Positions 1 through 9,617 of a stretch of 64,000 nucleotides of DNA are shown piece after piece. The stretch is from Photobacterium galatheae. Lineage in GTDB: Bacteria > Pseudomonadota > Gammaproteobacteria > Enterobacterales > Vibrionaceae. The stretch is taken from NCBI RefSeq assembly GCF_000695255.1, contig NZ_JMIB01000034.1, positions 1-64,000 on the forward strand, in the 5' to 3' direction. The notes under the pieces are model-generated. The model did no database searches. It was not told where the DNA came from and saw only the letters and a program-made list of their open reading frames with translations. Numbering within the stretch: the stretch's first letter is position 1; each line of letters opens with the position of its first letter. Position numbers and translations under genes: made by a program.

Positions 1-10
1 TGTCGCTCCA
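1..10 (+). other. 3' tail of a further tRNA-Gly-type repeat
   Basis: The first ten bases equal the last ten bases of the three tRNA-Gly-like units that follow, including the encoded CCA end. The array therefore extends upstream of the window. Too little is present to say whether this unit is intact or degenerate. Confidence 0.7.
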
Positions 11-50
11 AATTAAAAGGTTGTCATCGTGCCTGACGATGAAAAGAGAT

Positions 51-139
51 GCGACACTAGCTCAGTTGGATAAGCGCAGCTTGCCAAGATTGAGGTCACG
101 CTAGCTCCTTGAAGATCAGGAACCTCGTGTGTCGCTCCA
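51..139 (+). pseudogene. Degenerate tRNA-Gly-like unit, 89 nt
   Basis: The acceptor strands (GCGACAC / GTGTCGC), discriminator T and encoded CCA are identical to the intact tRNA-Gly at 180-255. The D arm is altered (TTGGATAAGCGC in place of TTGGTAGAGCGC) and one D-stem pair is lost. The anticodon stem has lost a base and pairs poorly, although TTGCCAA remains. The T loop TTCGAAC is replaced by an insertion of about 14 nt, so no standard T arm forms. It is unlikely to serve in translation. It could still fold from its intact acceptor stem and be recognised by RNase P or CCA-dependent enzymes (inference). Confidence 0.75.
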
Positions 140-179
140 AATTGAAAAGCTGTCATCGTGCCTGACGATGAAAAGAGAT

Positions 180-255
180 GCGACACTAGCTCAGTTGGTA
201 GAGCGCAACCTTGCCAAGGTTGAGGTCACGAGTTCGAACCTCGTGTGTCGCTCCA
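180..255 (+). tRNA. tRNA-Gly(GCC)
   Basis: A 76-nt cloverleaf with a 7-bp acceptor stem GCGACAC/GTGTCGC, D stem GCTC/GAGC, anticodon stem CAACC/GGTTG around loop TTGCCAA (anticodon GCC), T stem ACGAG/CTCGT with loop TTCGAAC, discriminator T and encoded CCA. It reads GGC and GGT glycine codons. It sits between two degenerate copies and upstream of queG, the same neighbourhood as glyVXY in E. coli. Confidence 0.96.
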
Positions 256-295
256 AATTAAAAGGCTGTCATCGTGCCTGACGATGAAAAGAGAT

Positions 296-384
296 GCGAC
301 ACTCACTCAGTTGGATAAGCGCAGCTTGTCAAGATTGAGGTCACGCTAGCTCCTTGAAGATCAGGAACCTCGTGTGTCGCTCCA
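296..384 (+). pseudogene. Degenerate tRNA-Gly-like unit, 89 nt
   Basis: Nearly identical to the degenerate unit at 51-139, with the same missing anticodon-stem base and the same insertion replacing the T arm. It differs by a CTCAC in place of CTAGC near the D arm and by TTGTCAAG in place of TTGCCAAG, so the would-be anticodon becomes GTC. Acceptor stem and CCA are intact. Two copies sharing the same lesions mean the degenerate form was duplicated after it arose. Confidence 0.75.
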
Positions 385-573
385 AATTTCCTAGGTGATA
401 GGATACTCTCAGTTTGAGTAATTCAAATCTGTAGAATCAAAACCATTACTGTGAAGTAATAGTCTTTGAGGCCAGTTGAACTTTGCCTCGTGAGGTTCAA
501 CAGGACAATGTCCAGGCCACCTCAGCTCATGACAGTATTTATGAGCATTAATCAACATCATCCGAAATCAGTG

Positions 574-599
574 AAAGCAGCCGTAAGGTTGTTTTTTTT
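574..599 (+). terminator. Rho-independent terminator of the tRNA-Gly operon
   Basis: Stem CAGCC / GGTTG with loop GTAA, extended by A-U pairs, followed by eight T residues. It lies about 190 nt after the last tRNA-like unit and before the DnaA-box cluster, so tRNA transcription would stop before entering that cluster. Confidence 0.7.
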
Positions 600-793
600 G
601 TCTGAGAAGAAGATGCTCTGTACTCCCATACTGAGAAGTATTGGCGACCATCAATGATGAAAATCAAAGCAAGAGAATGCCTGGGCTATCCAGCTGCTTT
701 GATCACGACTCAAAATCCAGTGCACTGAATCTGAGCAGTATTTTTGCTTAGAGGATTGCTGCAAACACATCCCGATCGTTTCGTTGCATAGTA

Positions 794-1095
794 TGATGCA
801 CAGACTTATCCACATCTTTTAGCCTGTGGGTAAGTTGGTTGATTACATGTGCTGTCTTCTTGTGTATAACTCTGTGTACTTCTAAAGATATCCCCATTAT
901 CCCAAGAGATGTAGAAATCCATCAACATGGCAATATGTTGTTTTTATTGGGTTTTTATTGTCTCATTCCTAGGTTGTAAACAGCCTGATCATATAATGAT
1001 CATAGTGAATAACATTATTTTAGGGATTGCTGGTGGGTTGTGCTTAATAACCAGTGTTCAGAACCAAAATGGTGCAAATGAAATTGTTTTCCACA
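794..1095. promoter_or_regulatory. datA: DnaA-box cluster, candidate datA-like locus
   Basis: Three matches to the DnaA box TTWTNCACA are present: TTATCCACA (806-814, plus), TTATACACA (861-869, minus) and TTTTCCACA (1087-1095, plus). Three one-mismatch sites lie at 794-802, 825-833 and 1039-1047. For 786 bp on both strands at even base composition about 0.05 consensus matches are expected. In E. coli the DnaA-titrating locus datA, with five DnaA boxes and an IHF site, lies between the glyVXY tRNA genes and queG, the same position. No clear IHF consensus was found here. Symbol given by position and boxes only. Confidence 0.5.
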
Positions 1096-1170
1096 TACAA
1101 GAAAGGCTGATCAGGATCGCGTTTTGTAGCCCGTGACTCTCCCTGAGGCAAGTGCGGAGTTCGTTGAAGA

Positions 1171-2304
1171 TTAGGCGTCGCGAGGGAGGCCTTTCTCTAC
1201 AATGCGGATCAGGCGTTTGGTTTTGTTCGGCAGAATATCGACGCTGGCGGCCGCACGTTTCTCCTGCTGGCGAGTAATGGCCCAGTCAAGATGTTCATCC
1301 AGCATGCTGTCCAATCCTTTGCGTTCAATGAGTGCGTCAAGTAGCGACGGGTCGTAAGGTGCATTGCCAATTGCGACGCTGAGGTTTCGGAGCCACTTGA
1401 TATGGCCGATACGCCGGATGGCTGAGCCTTCAGTCTGTTTCTGAAATGTCGCCTCATCCCATTGGAACAGGGTAAGCAAGTCTTGCTGATAAAGTTGTGG
1501 CCGGCAATGGTAGTCCTGCTCGCTTGTGACATCTGCTGCCCGGTTATAGGGGCAGACTAACTGGCAGTCATCACAACCGTAAATCCGGTTGCCCATAGCC
1601 TCACGAAATTCTTCAGGGATGACGCCATCCAGCTCAATGGTCAGGTAAGAGATACAACGACGCGCATCAATCACCCCTTCGGCCACAATGGCCTGAGTTG
1701 GGCAACTGGTCATACAGGCGACACATTTCCCGCATTGATTCTCAACGGGGCCATCGACTGGCAATGGTAGATCAATCAGCAGTTCGCCAAGAAAAAACCA
1801 GGAACCAGCATCTTCACTGAGAATTAATGAATGTTTGCCAGTCCAGCCTAATCCTGCTTTTTCCGCTAATGGTCGTTCCAGGATCGGGGCGGAATCAACG
1901 AAAGGCCGGTAACCAAAGCTTCCTACGGCCTGTTCAATTTTCTGCCCAAGCTGTTTGAGGCGGTTGCGGACCAGTTTGTGATAGTCACGGCCCAGCGCAT
2001 ACCGGCTGATGTAGGCTTGATGAGGTTGTTTCAGGGTTTGGGCAAATCCGGCTTCCGGTGGCAGATAATTCATTCGCACACTGATCACCCGGACGGTCCC
2101 CGGCAGTAGTTCGGCAGGGCGGGCGCGCATCATGCCATGACGGGCCATCCAGTCCATCTCACCATGGTATCCGGCATCCAGCCAGCGTTGGAGCTGTGCT
2201 TCATGCTTCGACAGGTCTACATCGCAGATCCCAACATGCTGAAAACCGAGCGCTTTGCCCCATTGTTTGATATCGCTGGCCAGTTGCTGGAAGTCGAGGG
2301 TCAT
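1171..2304 (-). CDS. queG: Epoxyqueuosine reductase QueG
   Basis: Cobalamin- and Fe-S-dependent enzyme that reduces epoxyqueuosine to queuosine at tRNA position 34, the last step of queuosine synthesis, in the cytoplasm. The protein has the two ferredoxin-like cysteine clusters (CGKCVACMTSCP and CDDCQLVCPYNR) and the family stretch around FVDSAPILERPLAEKAGLGWTG. It ends in a HEAT-like helical region and the conserved tail EKGLPRDA. The ATG at 2304 gives 377 residues, against 379 for E. coli; an in-frame start at 2394 would add a 30-residue extension without family support. It is divergent from nnr, as in E. coli. Confidence 0.96.
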   Translation of the reverse strand: MTLDFQQLASDIKQWGKALGFQHVGICDVDLSKHEAQLQRWLDAGYHGEMDWMARHGMMRARPAELLPGTVRVISVRMNYLPPEAGFAQTLKQPHQAYISRYALGRDYHKLVRNRLKQLGQKIEQAVGSFGYRPFVDSAPILERPLAEKAGLGWTGKHSLILSEDAGSWFFLGELLIDLPLPVDGPVENQCGKCVACMTSCPTQAIVAEGVIDARRCISYLTIELDGVIPEEFREAMGNRIYGCDDCQLVCPYNRAADVTSEQDYHCRPQLYQQDLLTLFQWDEATFQKQTEGSAIRRIGHIKWLRNLSVAIGNAPYDPSLLDALIERKGLDSMLDEHLDWAITRQQEKRAAASVDILPNKTKRLIRIVEKGLPRDA

Positions 2305-2492
2305 GGTGATGCCGTCTGATGGATAAATCGGGGGCCGGAGTGTAGCACAGTTCGGACCGGGAAAAATAATTCGGAGTGGTGAAAAATAACGCACCGGTCG
2401 TTGTGCCTTTTTGCGCTTTTCGGCACTATTTTAGAGTATACGTCTGAGATGGCGTGTCCCTTTCAACAGATAATCACCGGGAAACCATTGAG

Positions 2493-3998
2493 ATGACACA
2501 TCAGCGCTTACCGCAGATCGCTTTTCGTGCCGCGCAGGTCCGTCAGGGAGAACAGGCGGCTGCACGACAATTGGGGTGGCCCATGTATCAGCTGATGGAA
2601 AGTGCCGGGACGGCGGTGTATGAGCATCTCCGCAGTACTTATCCGACAGTGCGTCATCTGCTGGTGTGCTGTGGCGGAGGGAACAATGGTGGCGATGGTT
2701 ATATTGTGGCACGTCTGGCAAGGTTGCATGGCTTGCGAGTGACGCTTTGGCAGCTCGGTGATGCAGCCCGCTTGCAGGGGGATGCGGCTACGGCAAGGGA
2801 TGCATGGTTGGCTTGTGGCGGGATCATTCAATCTCCTCAGACGATGATACCGGCCGAAACCGAGGTGATTGTGGATGCGTTGCTCGGAACTGGCCTGAGT
2901 GGTGCAGTCCGGCCTGATGCAGCGGCATTGATCGGCACCATTAATGTGACCGGAAAGCCGGTGGTGGCTGTGGATATTCCCTCGGGTCTCTGTGCCGATA
3001 CCGGTCGCTGTCTGGGCGAAACGGTTCAGGCACATCAGACGGTGACTTTGATTGGTGTGAAACGGGGATTGCTGACCGGACAGGCTGCACAGTACCGGGG
3101 AGAGCTGATTTTTGCCGGTCTGGGCGCCGAGACAGCTCTGAAACAGGCCGTGCAATCTGAAGTCAGCATTATTCAGTCGTCTGAGATTCAAGACCTGTTA
3201 CCGCCCAGAGCTCGAACGGCTCACAAGGGCAGCAATGGCCGGGTTCTGTGTGTGGGAGGGAATCAGGGGATGGGCGGTGCGATTCGCCTGGCCTCGGAAG
3301 CCAGCGCCCGCAGTGGTGCCGGTCTGACCGCTGCCACCACACATGCTGACAATGTGCTGGCAATTCTGACCGCCCGGCCTGAGATAATGGCTCAGAGCTG
3401 GCAGCAGGATTCAGACGAGTCTGGCCGGATACTGTCTGAACGGATGCGCTGGGCCAATGTGATTGTGATGGGGCCGGGGCTGGGGCAGAATGCCTGGGGG
3501 CAGGCACTGTATTGTCAGCTGAATACACTGAGTGATGAACAGGCGCTGGTGCTTGATGCCGATGGATTGAACTTATTGGCCCGTTCGCCAGACTATAAAA
3601 AGAACCGAATTTTGACGCCTCATCCAGGGGAGGCAGCCCGATTATTAAATGTATCCGTGGCTGAGGTGGAAGCCGATCGTTTTGCTGCCGCTGAGTTACT
3701 GCAACATCGTTATGGTGGTGTGGTCGTTTTGAAAGGTGCCGGCACTGTGGTATTTGATGGTCATCGGCATATGGTTTGCCTAGCCGGGAACCCGGGCATG
3801 GCCACAGGCGGAATGGGCGATGTGCTTGTCGGGTTGATTGGAGGCTTACTGGCACAGGGGCTGACATTGTCACAGGCGGCCCGGGTGGGCGTGTGGGTCC
3901 ACAGTCGTGCGGCGGATCTGGCTGCAGAAGTAGGAGAACGGGGCTTGCTGGCCGGTGATCTCTTTGCGTATATTCGACAATTGATAAATCTAAGATAA
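2493..3998 (+). CDS. nnr: Bifunctional NAD(P)H-hydrate repair enzyme Nnr
   Basis: Repairs damaged NAD(P)H. The N-terminal domain epimerises S/R-NAD(P)HX and the C-terminal domain is an ADP-dependent dehydratase. Visible motifs are [14 protein letters not shown] and [11 protein letters not shown] in the epimerase half, and [40 protein letters not shown] and [13 protein letters not shown] in the dehydratase half. The ATG at 2493 gives 501 residues; a GTG at 2454 would give 514, close to the E. coli length, but lies only a few bases after a possible -10 (TATAC near 2436), so the later start is preferred. It is the first gene of the nnr-tsaE-amiB-mutL-miaA-hfq run. Confidence 0.93.
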   Translation: MTHQRLPQIAFRAAQVRQGEQAAARQLGWPMYQLMESAGTAVYEHLRSTYPTVRHLLVCCGGGNNGGDGYIVARLARLHGLRVTLWQLGDAARLQGDAATARDAWLACGGIIQSPQTMIPAETEVIVDALLGTGLSGAVRPDAAALIGTINVTGKPVVAVDIPSGLCADTGRCLGETVQAHQTVTLIGVKRGLLTGQAAQYRGELIFAGLGAETALKQAVQSEVSIIQSSEIQDLLPPRARTAHKGSNGRVLCVGGNQGMGGAIRLASEASARSGAGLTAATTHADNVLAILTARPEIMAQSWQQDSDESGRILSERMRWANVIVMGPGLGQNAWGQALYCQLNTLSDEQALVLDADGLNLLARSPDYKKNRILTPHPGEAARLLNVSVAEVEADRFAAAELLQHRYGGVVVLKGAGTVVFDGHRHMVCLAGNPGMATGGMGDVLVGLIGGLLAQGLTLSQAARVGVWVHSRAADLAAEVGERGLLAGDLFAYIRQLINLR

Positions 3999-4012
3999 AG
4001 ACAACGACAACA

Positions 4013-4477
4013 ATGCAGACTTTGAAATTAATGTTGGCCGACGAAGCGGCAACCGTTTCTTTTGGTCAACAGCTGGCGCAGGCCTGTGAACGACAAACCA
4101 CGATTTACCTCCATGGCGATTTGGGAGCCGGAAAGACCACATTTTGTCGTGGTTTCATTCGTGCCTTGGGTCATCAGGGGAATGTGAAAAGTCCGACGTA
4201 CACCCTGGTTGAACCTTACGAGCTGCCCCCCTGGCAGGTCTATCATTTCGATCTTTACCGTTTGGCTGATCCGGAAGAACTGGAGTTTATGGGCATCCGT
4301 GACTATTTCACCACAGATGCCATTTGTCTTGTGGAATGGCCGGAGAAAGGCACTGGTTTACTTCCTCCGCCTGATCTGGATGTTGAGCTGCGTTATGTCG
4401 ATCAGCATCGTCAGGTCGAAGTCACGGCCAATAACGGGTATGGCATGGCGTTAATTCAGAAACTGGAGCAGAGTTGA
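4013..4477 (+). CDS. tsaE: tRNA threonylcarbamoyladenosine ATPase TsaE
   Basis: ATPase partner of TsaB-TsaD in forming t6A37 on ANN-decoding tRNAs. The 154-residue protein has the P-loop [13 protein letters not shown] at about residues 36-48, the [11 protein letters not shown] stretch and HFDLYRL followed by the Walker B-like CLVEWPEKG. Length and motifs are typical. It starts 14 bp after nnr and ends 4 bp before amiB, so it is co-transcribed with both. Confidence 0.95.
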   Translation: MQTLKLMLADEAATVSFGQQLAQACERQTTIYLHGDLGAGKTTFCRGFIRALGHQGNVKSPTYTLVEPYELPPWQVYHFDLYRLADPEELEFMGIRDYFTTDAICLVEWPEKGTGLLPPPDLDVELRYVDQHRQVEVTANNGYGMALIQKLEQS

Positions 4478-4481
4478 GTTC

Positions 4482-6179
4482 ATGGGTTGGCGCAGAAGTT
4501 TTTCTTTGTTGGTTCTGTTCGCTGGGCTTTGCAGCACCGCTGTGCTGGCGAATGAAATTGAAGGGATTCGTGTATGGCCAGCCCCGGATGAAACCCGGGT
4601 GGTGTTGGACATGGAGGAAGAGCCGACTTTCACCTATTTCACACTGACCAAGCCGGATCGCCTGGTTGTAGATTTGAAAGCGACTTCACTGAAAACCGCT
4701 TTACCTGTCCTGGTGAAAGACAGTGACGTGCTGAAAAAAATCCGAAGCAGCAGCCCGCCGGAGAAAGGTACCTACCGGCTGGTTTTTGAAACCCGGACGA
4801 CCACCTCCCCAAAGATTTTTAAACTGGCACCCACGCCAGATGGTCACTATAGCCACCGTCTGGTGTTGGATTTGCCGCACGCTGCTCAGCCGGACAAGGT
4901 CAAACCGACACAGAACAAATCCACGTCTCAGGTCATCAAGAGTATCCATTTGCCCTATGGCTCGGACGATATCATCGTGGCGATCGATGCCGGGCATGGG
5001 GGGGAAGACCCGGGCTCGATTGGTCCGAGCCGCAAGTATGAAAAAAATGTCACCCTGAATATTGCCAGGAAAGTCGCTGATCGCATTAATGCGACCCCCG
5101 GCATGAAGGCCGTACTCACTCGACGCGGTGACTACTTTGTCAATCTGAATAAGCGCTCGGAAATTGCCCGGAAGAATAAAGCACACCTGCTGGTTTCGAT
5201 TCATGCCGATGGTTTCCATCAACCGCAGCCTCGTGGTGCATCGGTTTGGGTTCTGAATACCCGTCGTGCGAATACAGAAATCGGCCGCTGGCTGGAACAA
5301 CATGAGAAGCAGTCGGAACTCCTGGGTGGCGGGGATGTGCTGTCGGGCGGACAGGATGATCAGTATTTGAGCATGGCTGTGCTGGACTTGCAGTTCAGTC
5401 ATTCCCAGAAAGAGGGCTACGATGTTGCCAGCCGGGTGCTGCGGGAACTGGCGAAGGTGACTCAGTTACATAAGTCAAAACCTGAGCATGCCAGTCTGGC
5501 GGTGCTGAAATCACCGGACATTCCTTCACTGCTGGTGGAAACCGGCTTTATCACCAATCCGAAGGAAGAGCGGTTGCTGAACAGCCGCAGTCATCAGAAC
5601 AAGATCTCTGAAGCCGTCTATAAAGGTGTGTTGGCCTATTTCGATGACAAGCCCCCCGAAGGGACTTTGTTTGCTGCCCGGAAGCATGGGATTAAGCATA
5701 AGGTCGCCAATGGGGAATCACTGAGTGTGATCGCGAGTCGATACGGGACGTCAGTTGAAGCGATACGTCAGATGAACCAGTTGTCATCCAGCGTGGTCAA
5801 AGTGGGCCAGATCTTGCGGATCCCGGCGGTAAAAACTGCCGCTGGGCATCCGGCCTCAGGGGCTGTCTCTCTTGTTAAAAGCAATGTGATGCATACCGTG
5901 CGGCGGGGCGAATTTTTGGGTAAGATTGCCGGCCAGTACAATGTGCCGGTAGACAGCATCCGTCAGGCCAACAAGCTACGCTCAGATGAGCTGGCGATAG
6001 GCCAGAAACTCGTGATTCCGGTACAGCGTCAGGTGGTGGAGCACACAGTGCGCCGGGGCGAGTTCCTGGGCAAGATTGCTGCTCACTATGGGGTCAGCAT
6101 CAATCGTATCCGCGAAGTGAACCAGCTCCGTTCAGATACATTGGCTGTGGGCCAGAAACTCAAGATTCCAAGCAGTTAA
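4482..6179 (+). CDS. amiB: N-acetylmuramoyl-L-alanine amidase AmiB with three LysM domains
   Basis: Periplasmic zinc amidase that cuts the peptide from MurNAc during daughter-cell separation; in E. coli the EnvC/FtsEX system activates it. A signal peptide is seen at 1-23 (cleavage after AVLA), an AMIN domain at about 25-130, and an amidase_3 domain from about 163 with zinc ligands in AIDAGHGG, the Glu near KYEKN and SIHAD, plus catalytic Glu in [10 protein letters not shown]. Three LysM repeats follow at about 405-448, 471-514 and 520-563, each ending VGQxLxIP. The last two share [13 protein letters not shown], a recent internal duplication. Two or three LysM are usual in vibrios. Confidence 0.95.
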   Translation: MGWRRSFSLLVLFAGLCSTAVLANEIEGIRVWPAPDETRVVLDMEEEPTFTYFTLTKPDRLVVDLKATSLKTALPVLVKDSDVLKKIRSSSPPEKGTYRLVFETRTTTSPKIFKLAPTPDGHYSHRLVLDLPHAAQPDKVKPTQNKSTSQVIKSIHLPYGSDDIIVAIDAGHGGEDPGSIGPSRKYEKNVTLNIARKVADRINATPGMKAVLTRRGDYFVNLNKRSEIARKNKAHLLVSIHADGFHQPQPRGASVWVLNTRRANTEIGRWLEQHEKQSELLGGGDVLSGGQDDQYLSMAVLDLQFSHSQKEGYDVASRVLRELAKVTQLHKSKPEHASLAVLKSPDIPSLLVETGFITNPKEERLLNSRSHQNKISEAVYKGVLAYFDDKPPEGTLFAARKHGIKHKVANGESLSVIASRYGTSVEAIRQMNQLSSSVVKVGQILRIPAVKTAAGHPASGAVSLVKSNVMHTVRRGEFLGKIAGQYNVPVDSIRQANKLRSDELAIGQKLVIPVQRQVVEHTVRRGEFLGKIAAHYGVSINRIREVNQLRSDTLAVGQKLKIPSS

Positions 6180-6193
6180 TTGCAGGTCTGATT

Positions 6194-8311
6194 ATGCCGA
6201 TTCAGATATTACCCGCCAGACTGGCGAACCAGATCGCCGCCGGTGAAGTGGTTGAACGACCCGCGTCAGTTGTGAAAGAGCTGGTGGAAAATAGTCTGGA
6301 TGCCGGTGCGACCAAAATTGAAATCGATATCGACAAAGGTGGCAGCCGGACGATTCGGATCCGTGATAACGGTCAGGGGATCCCAAAAGATGAATTGGAA
6401 CTGGCGCTGAGTCGCCATGCGACGTCTAAAATTTCGACGCTGGATGATCTGGAAGCCATTGCAAGCCTTGGTTTTCGGGGCGAGGCGCTGGCCAGTATTA
6501 GCTCGGTGTCGCGATTGACCTTAACATCACGGACTGAATCACAGCCGGAAGCCTGGTCTGCGTATGCGGAAGGCCGGGACATGCAGGTGCAGCTCAAGCC
6601 AGCCGCTCACCCGGTGGGAACGACGCTGGAGGTGCTGGATCTGTTTTTCAACACCCCGGCCCGCCGGAAGTTCCTGCGGACCGAGAAAACCGAATTTGCC
6701 CATATTGATGAATTACTCAAGCGCATTGCACTCAGTCGGTTTGATGTCAGTATTCTGCTGCGCCATAACGGAAAACTGATCCGACAGTACCGTGCGTCGG
6801 AGACTCAGGCGCAGAAAGAGCGCCGTCTGGCGGCCGTCTGTGGTCAGGGTTTTCTGCAGCATGCTGTCTCGCTGGAGCTGGGGCATGGGGATTTACGATT
6901 GTCTGGCTGGATCTGTACCCCGCAGGGGGCGAGGGCTCAGAACGACTTGCAGTACTGCTATGTGAATGGCCGGATGATGAAAGATAAGCTGATCAATCAT
7001 GCGATTCGTCAGGCTTTTGAAGGTGCATTAGCTCCGGAGCAGTATGCAGCCTATGTGCTTTTCATTGAGGTCGATCCCCATCAGGTTGATGTCAACGTCC
7101 ACCCAGCCAAGCATGAGGTGCGCTTTCATCATGCCCGGCTGGTCCATGATTTTATTTATCAGGGCGTACAAAGTGCCTTGCAACAGACGGTTGTGGAAAG
7201 TGATATTTACACCGCACCGGAACGGGCGTCTGCCCGGTCTTATCAGGTCGAAGAGCCTGTACCTGCGGTCAATGCTCCGTCTCAGAATACCGACTTGCAG
7301 CCCCCCGCGTCTGATGCACTGGATGCAATTGCCAACACGCCGGCTTACCCGCGTCAGGCACCAGCCGAAACGTGGTTCGAGCAGACCGCGGCAGCAAGTC
7401 AGCCAGCCGAACAAGAGAAAACGGGTCGTGACGCAGCCAGTCGGGAACACCGTACATCGCGTGATATGGCTGCTTCGGCTCCACGTCCGGCCAGCAGCCG
7501 CAGCACGTCCCCGCGTCAGTTTGGCAACGAATCACCGTCGAAAGCAGAAGTTGCGGCTTATCAGGCACTGATGCAGACGCCGGCACAGGTTCCCTCATCA
7601 TCGGATCAGCCAAAGCCAGTCTCTGAGCCTGCACCGTCAGTTACGAGTGGGAATGCCTGGCGGGAGGCACCGGCGCCAGTCCAGCGTGGCCCGGTGCAAC
7701 GTGGTCCGGTACTGAACTCCCAGCCGGAACAGGGATTAGGCAAGGCATTGTCTGTGATTGCCGGGCGCTATCTGCTGGTCACTCATGGAGACGGTGTCGC
7801 ATTGCTGTCGCTGGAAGAAGCGGAACGGTTGAGAGTTCAAGGCCAGTTGCGCTTTGCCTGCAAAGACGGCCTCAAACCACAGCCATTGCTGATCCCGCTG
7901 GCGATTCCGGCAACCCCTGCGTTGTTCCGAAGTGCGGAGCAGCATCGTGCTGTTCTGAATCAGCTGGGGATTCAACTGAGAGGCAAAGGACAGGACAAGC
8001 TGGTGATTCTGGCTGTGAGCCAGCCGCTGCGTCAACAGAATCTGCAAGCGGTGATCCCAGCCTTGCTGGAACAACTGAATGTTTTGTCTGAAGCGGGTGA
8101 CCAGCGAAGTGAAAGTGAATACTGGGAAGCCCTGTTGGCGTGGTTATCGGTTAAACTGGCGGCTGGCAGTGACAAATTCAGCTTGTCTCAGGCCATCACC
8201 TTACTGGGTGAACTCGAACAGCTTTGGGGCGATGCCCTGGAAACTTATGATTCCCGGTTGCTGCGTCCGGTAGACCTGCAGCCGGCTTTAGAAGCATTTC
8301 AACATGACTAA
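6194..8311 (+). CDS. mutL: DNA mismatch repair protein MutL
   Basis: Dimeric GHKL ATPase that links MutS to MutH and UvrD in methyl-directed mismatch repair. The ATPase domain occupies about 1-335 with [17 protein letters not shown] and [11 protein letters not shown] (from residue 94). A low-complexity linker runs from about 340 to 510, rich in Ala, Pro, Ser and Gln, and contains a doubled VQRGP near the end. The C-terminal dimerisation domain is about 513-705. At 705 residues it is longer than E. coli MutL (615), mostly through the linker. The stop overlaps the miaA start by 8 nt. Confidence 0.97.
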   Translation: MPIQILPARLANQIAAGEVVERPASVVKELVENSLDAGATKIEIDIDKGGSRTIRIRDNGQGIPKDELELALSRHATSKISTLDDLEAIASLGFRGEALASISSVSRLTLTSRTESQPEAWSAYAEGRDMQVQLKPAAHPVGTTLEVLDLFFNTPARRKFLRTEKTEFAHIDELLKRIALSRFDVSILLRHNGKLIRQYRASETQAQKERRLAAVCGQGFLQHAVSLELGHGDLRLSGWICTPQGARAQNDLQYCYVNGRMMKDKLINHAIRQAFEGALAPEQYAAYVLFIEVDPHQVDVNVHPAKHEVRFHHARLVHDFIYQGVQSALQQTVVESDIYTAPERASARSYQVEEPVPAVNAPSQNTDLQPPASDALDAIANTPAYPRQAPAETWFEQTAAASQPAEQEKTGRDAASREHRTSRDMAASAPRPASSRSTSPRQFGNESPSKAEVAAYQALMQTPAQVPSSSDQPKPVSEPAPSVTSGNAWREAPAPVQRGPVQRGPVLNSQPEQGLGKALSVIAGRYLLVTHGDGVALLSLEEAERLRVQGQLRFACKDGLKPQPLLIPLAIPATPALFRSAEQHRAVLNQLGIQLRGKGQDKLVILAVSQPLRQQNLQAVIPALLEQLNVLSEAGDQRSESEYWEALLAWLSVKLAAGSDKFSLSQAITLLGELEQLWGDALETYDSRLLRPVDLQPALEAFQHD

Positions 8312-9239
8312 AACTCTTCCTCAGGCCATTTTTCTGATGGGGCCGACAGCTTCAGGCAAAACAGATCTGGCCATTCGTCTGCGTCAGCAGCTACCCGTCG
8401 AGCTGATCAGTGTGGATTCAGCCCTGATTTACCGGGGTATGGATATCGGAACCGCTAAGCCGGATGCGGATGAGCTGGCACAGGCCCCACATCGTTTGCT
8501 TGATATCCGTGATCCGTCTCAAAGTTATTCTGCGGCGGATTTTCGTGAAGATGCCCTCAAAGAAATGGCAGATATTGTCAATGCTGGTCGCATACCATTA
8601 TTGGTGGGCGGCACGATGCTCTATTACAAGGCACTGTTGGAGGGGCTTTCGCCGCTACCAGCGGCAGACCCGGCCATTCGTGCTGAAATTGAGCAACAGG
8701 CCAGAGAACGGGGATGGCTGTCTCTGCATGAGGAATTGCAACGGATTGATCCTGTCTCTGCGACACGGATCCATCCAAATGATCCCCAACGCTTGTCGCG
8801 GGCATTGGAAGTTTTCCGAATTTCAGGTAAAACTTTAACTGAGTTGACCCAAACGCAGGGGGAAACATTACCTTATCAGGTTCACCAATTTGCGATAACA
8901 CCCAAGGATAGGGCTATTCTGCATCAGAGGATCGAGCAGCGTTTTGACAAAATGATCAAAGCAGGCTTTGAACAGGAAGTTCGAGCGCTGTATGAGCGAG
9001 GGGATCTGCACCCGGATCTTCCTTCTGTTCGCTGTGTAGGTTACCGTCAGATGTGGGATTATTTTGATGGCAATTGCACGCTGGATGAAGCGATTTATCG
9101 TGGTATCTGTGCAACCCGTCAGTTAGCCAAGCGGCAAATCACCTGGCTTCGCAGCTGGAAAGATTTGACTTGGTTGGATAGCAGTGATGTAGAGAATGCG
9201 TTACAAACAGTCACAAACTCCGTTAGCCGTGAGGTTTGA
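8304..9239 (+). CDS. miaA: tRNA dimethylallyltransferase MiaA
   Basis: Transfers dimethylallyl from DMAPP to A37 of tRNAs reading UNN codons, the first step to ms2i6A. The 311-residue protein has the P-loop GPTASGKT at residues 13-20, [18 protein letters not shown], the [12 protein letters not shown] motif and [12 protein letters not shown] near the C terminus. Translation is probably coupled to mutL by the 8-nt overlap. hfq follows after 86 bp, as in most gammaproteobacteria. Confidence 0.97.
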   Translation: MTKTLPQAIFLMGPTASGKTDLAIRLRQQLPVELISVDSALIYRGMDIGTAKPDADELAQAPHRLLDIRDPSQSYSAADFREDALKEMADIVNAGRIPLLVGGTMLYYKALLEGLSPLPAADPAIRAEIEQQARERGWLSLHEELQRIDPVSATRIHPNDPQRLSRALEVFRISGKTLTELTQTQGETLPYQVHQFAITPKDRAILHQRIEQRFDKMIKAGFEQEVRALYERGDLHPDLPSVRCVGYRQMWDYFDGNCTLDEAIYRGICATRQLAKRQITWLRSWKDLTWLDSSDVENALQTVTNSVSREV

Positions 9240-9313
9240 TTAACGTGTATACTCATCCCTGCTTTGCGTATTGTTAATTTTGTTCATTGAAACATACAAC
9301 TACAATCAAATAA

Positions 9314-9592
<279 letters not shown>

Positions 9593-9617
9593 GATTCTTC
9601 GATAAGGAGTTGATTGC

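Larger units (their letters stand above)
11..295 (+). repeat. Conserved 40-nt spacers with a hairpin between tRNA units
   Basis: Three near-identical 40-nt spacers (11-50, 140-179, 256-295) separate the tRNA-like units. Each contains a 7-bp inverted repeat, TCATCGT-GCCTG-ACGATGA. Repetition of unit plus spacer shows the array grew by tandem duplication. The hairpin would sit between tRNAs in a polycistronic precursor, where processing enzymes act; that role is inferred. Confidence 0.75.
385..1170. other. Gene-free region between tRNA-Gly array and queG
   Basis: No convincing gene is seen. Two short open frames (466-657 and 927-1136) lack a good ribosome-binding site and a recognisable product. 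The region holds a terminator near 574-599 and a cluster of DnaA boxes at 794-1095, described separately. A weak bulged hairpin (TTGAA...TTCAA around CCTC/GAGG, 476-500) follows the tRNA array. Confidence 0.6.

Noticed and set aside
794-1095. IHF site within the datA-like cluster
   Set aside because: Several ATCAA-like pieces were tried on both strands but none fits WATCAANNNNTTR; the closest are off by one base in spacing.
466-1136. Two short open frames (466-657, 927-1136) as genes
   Set aside because: No ribosome-binding site, no recognisable domain, and they lie across a terminator and a DnaA-box cluster.
2508-3873. Long minus-strand frames antisense to nnr
   Set aside because: They are shadows of nnr; composition is Cys/His/Pro-rich and unlike a protein, and nnr has all family motifs on the plus strand.
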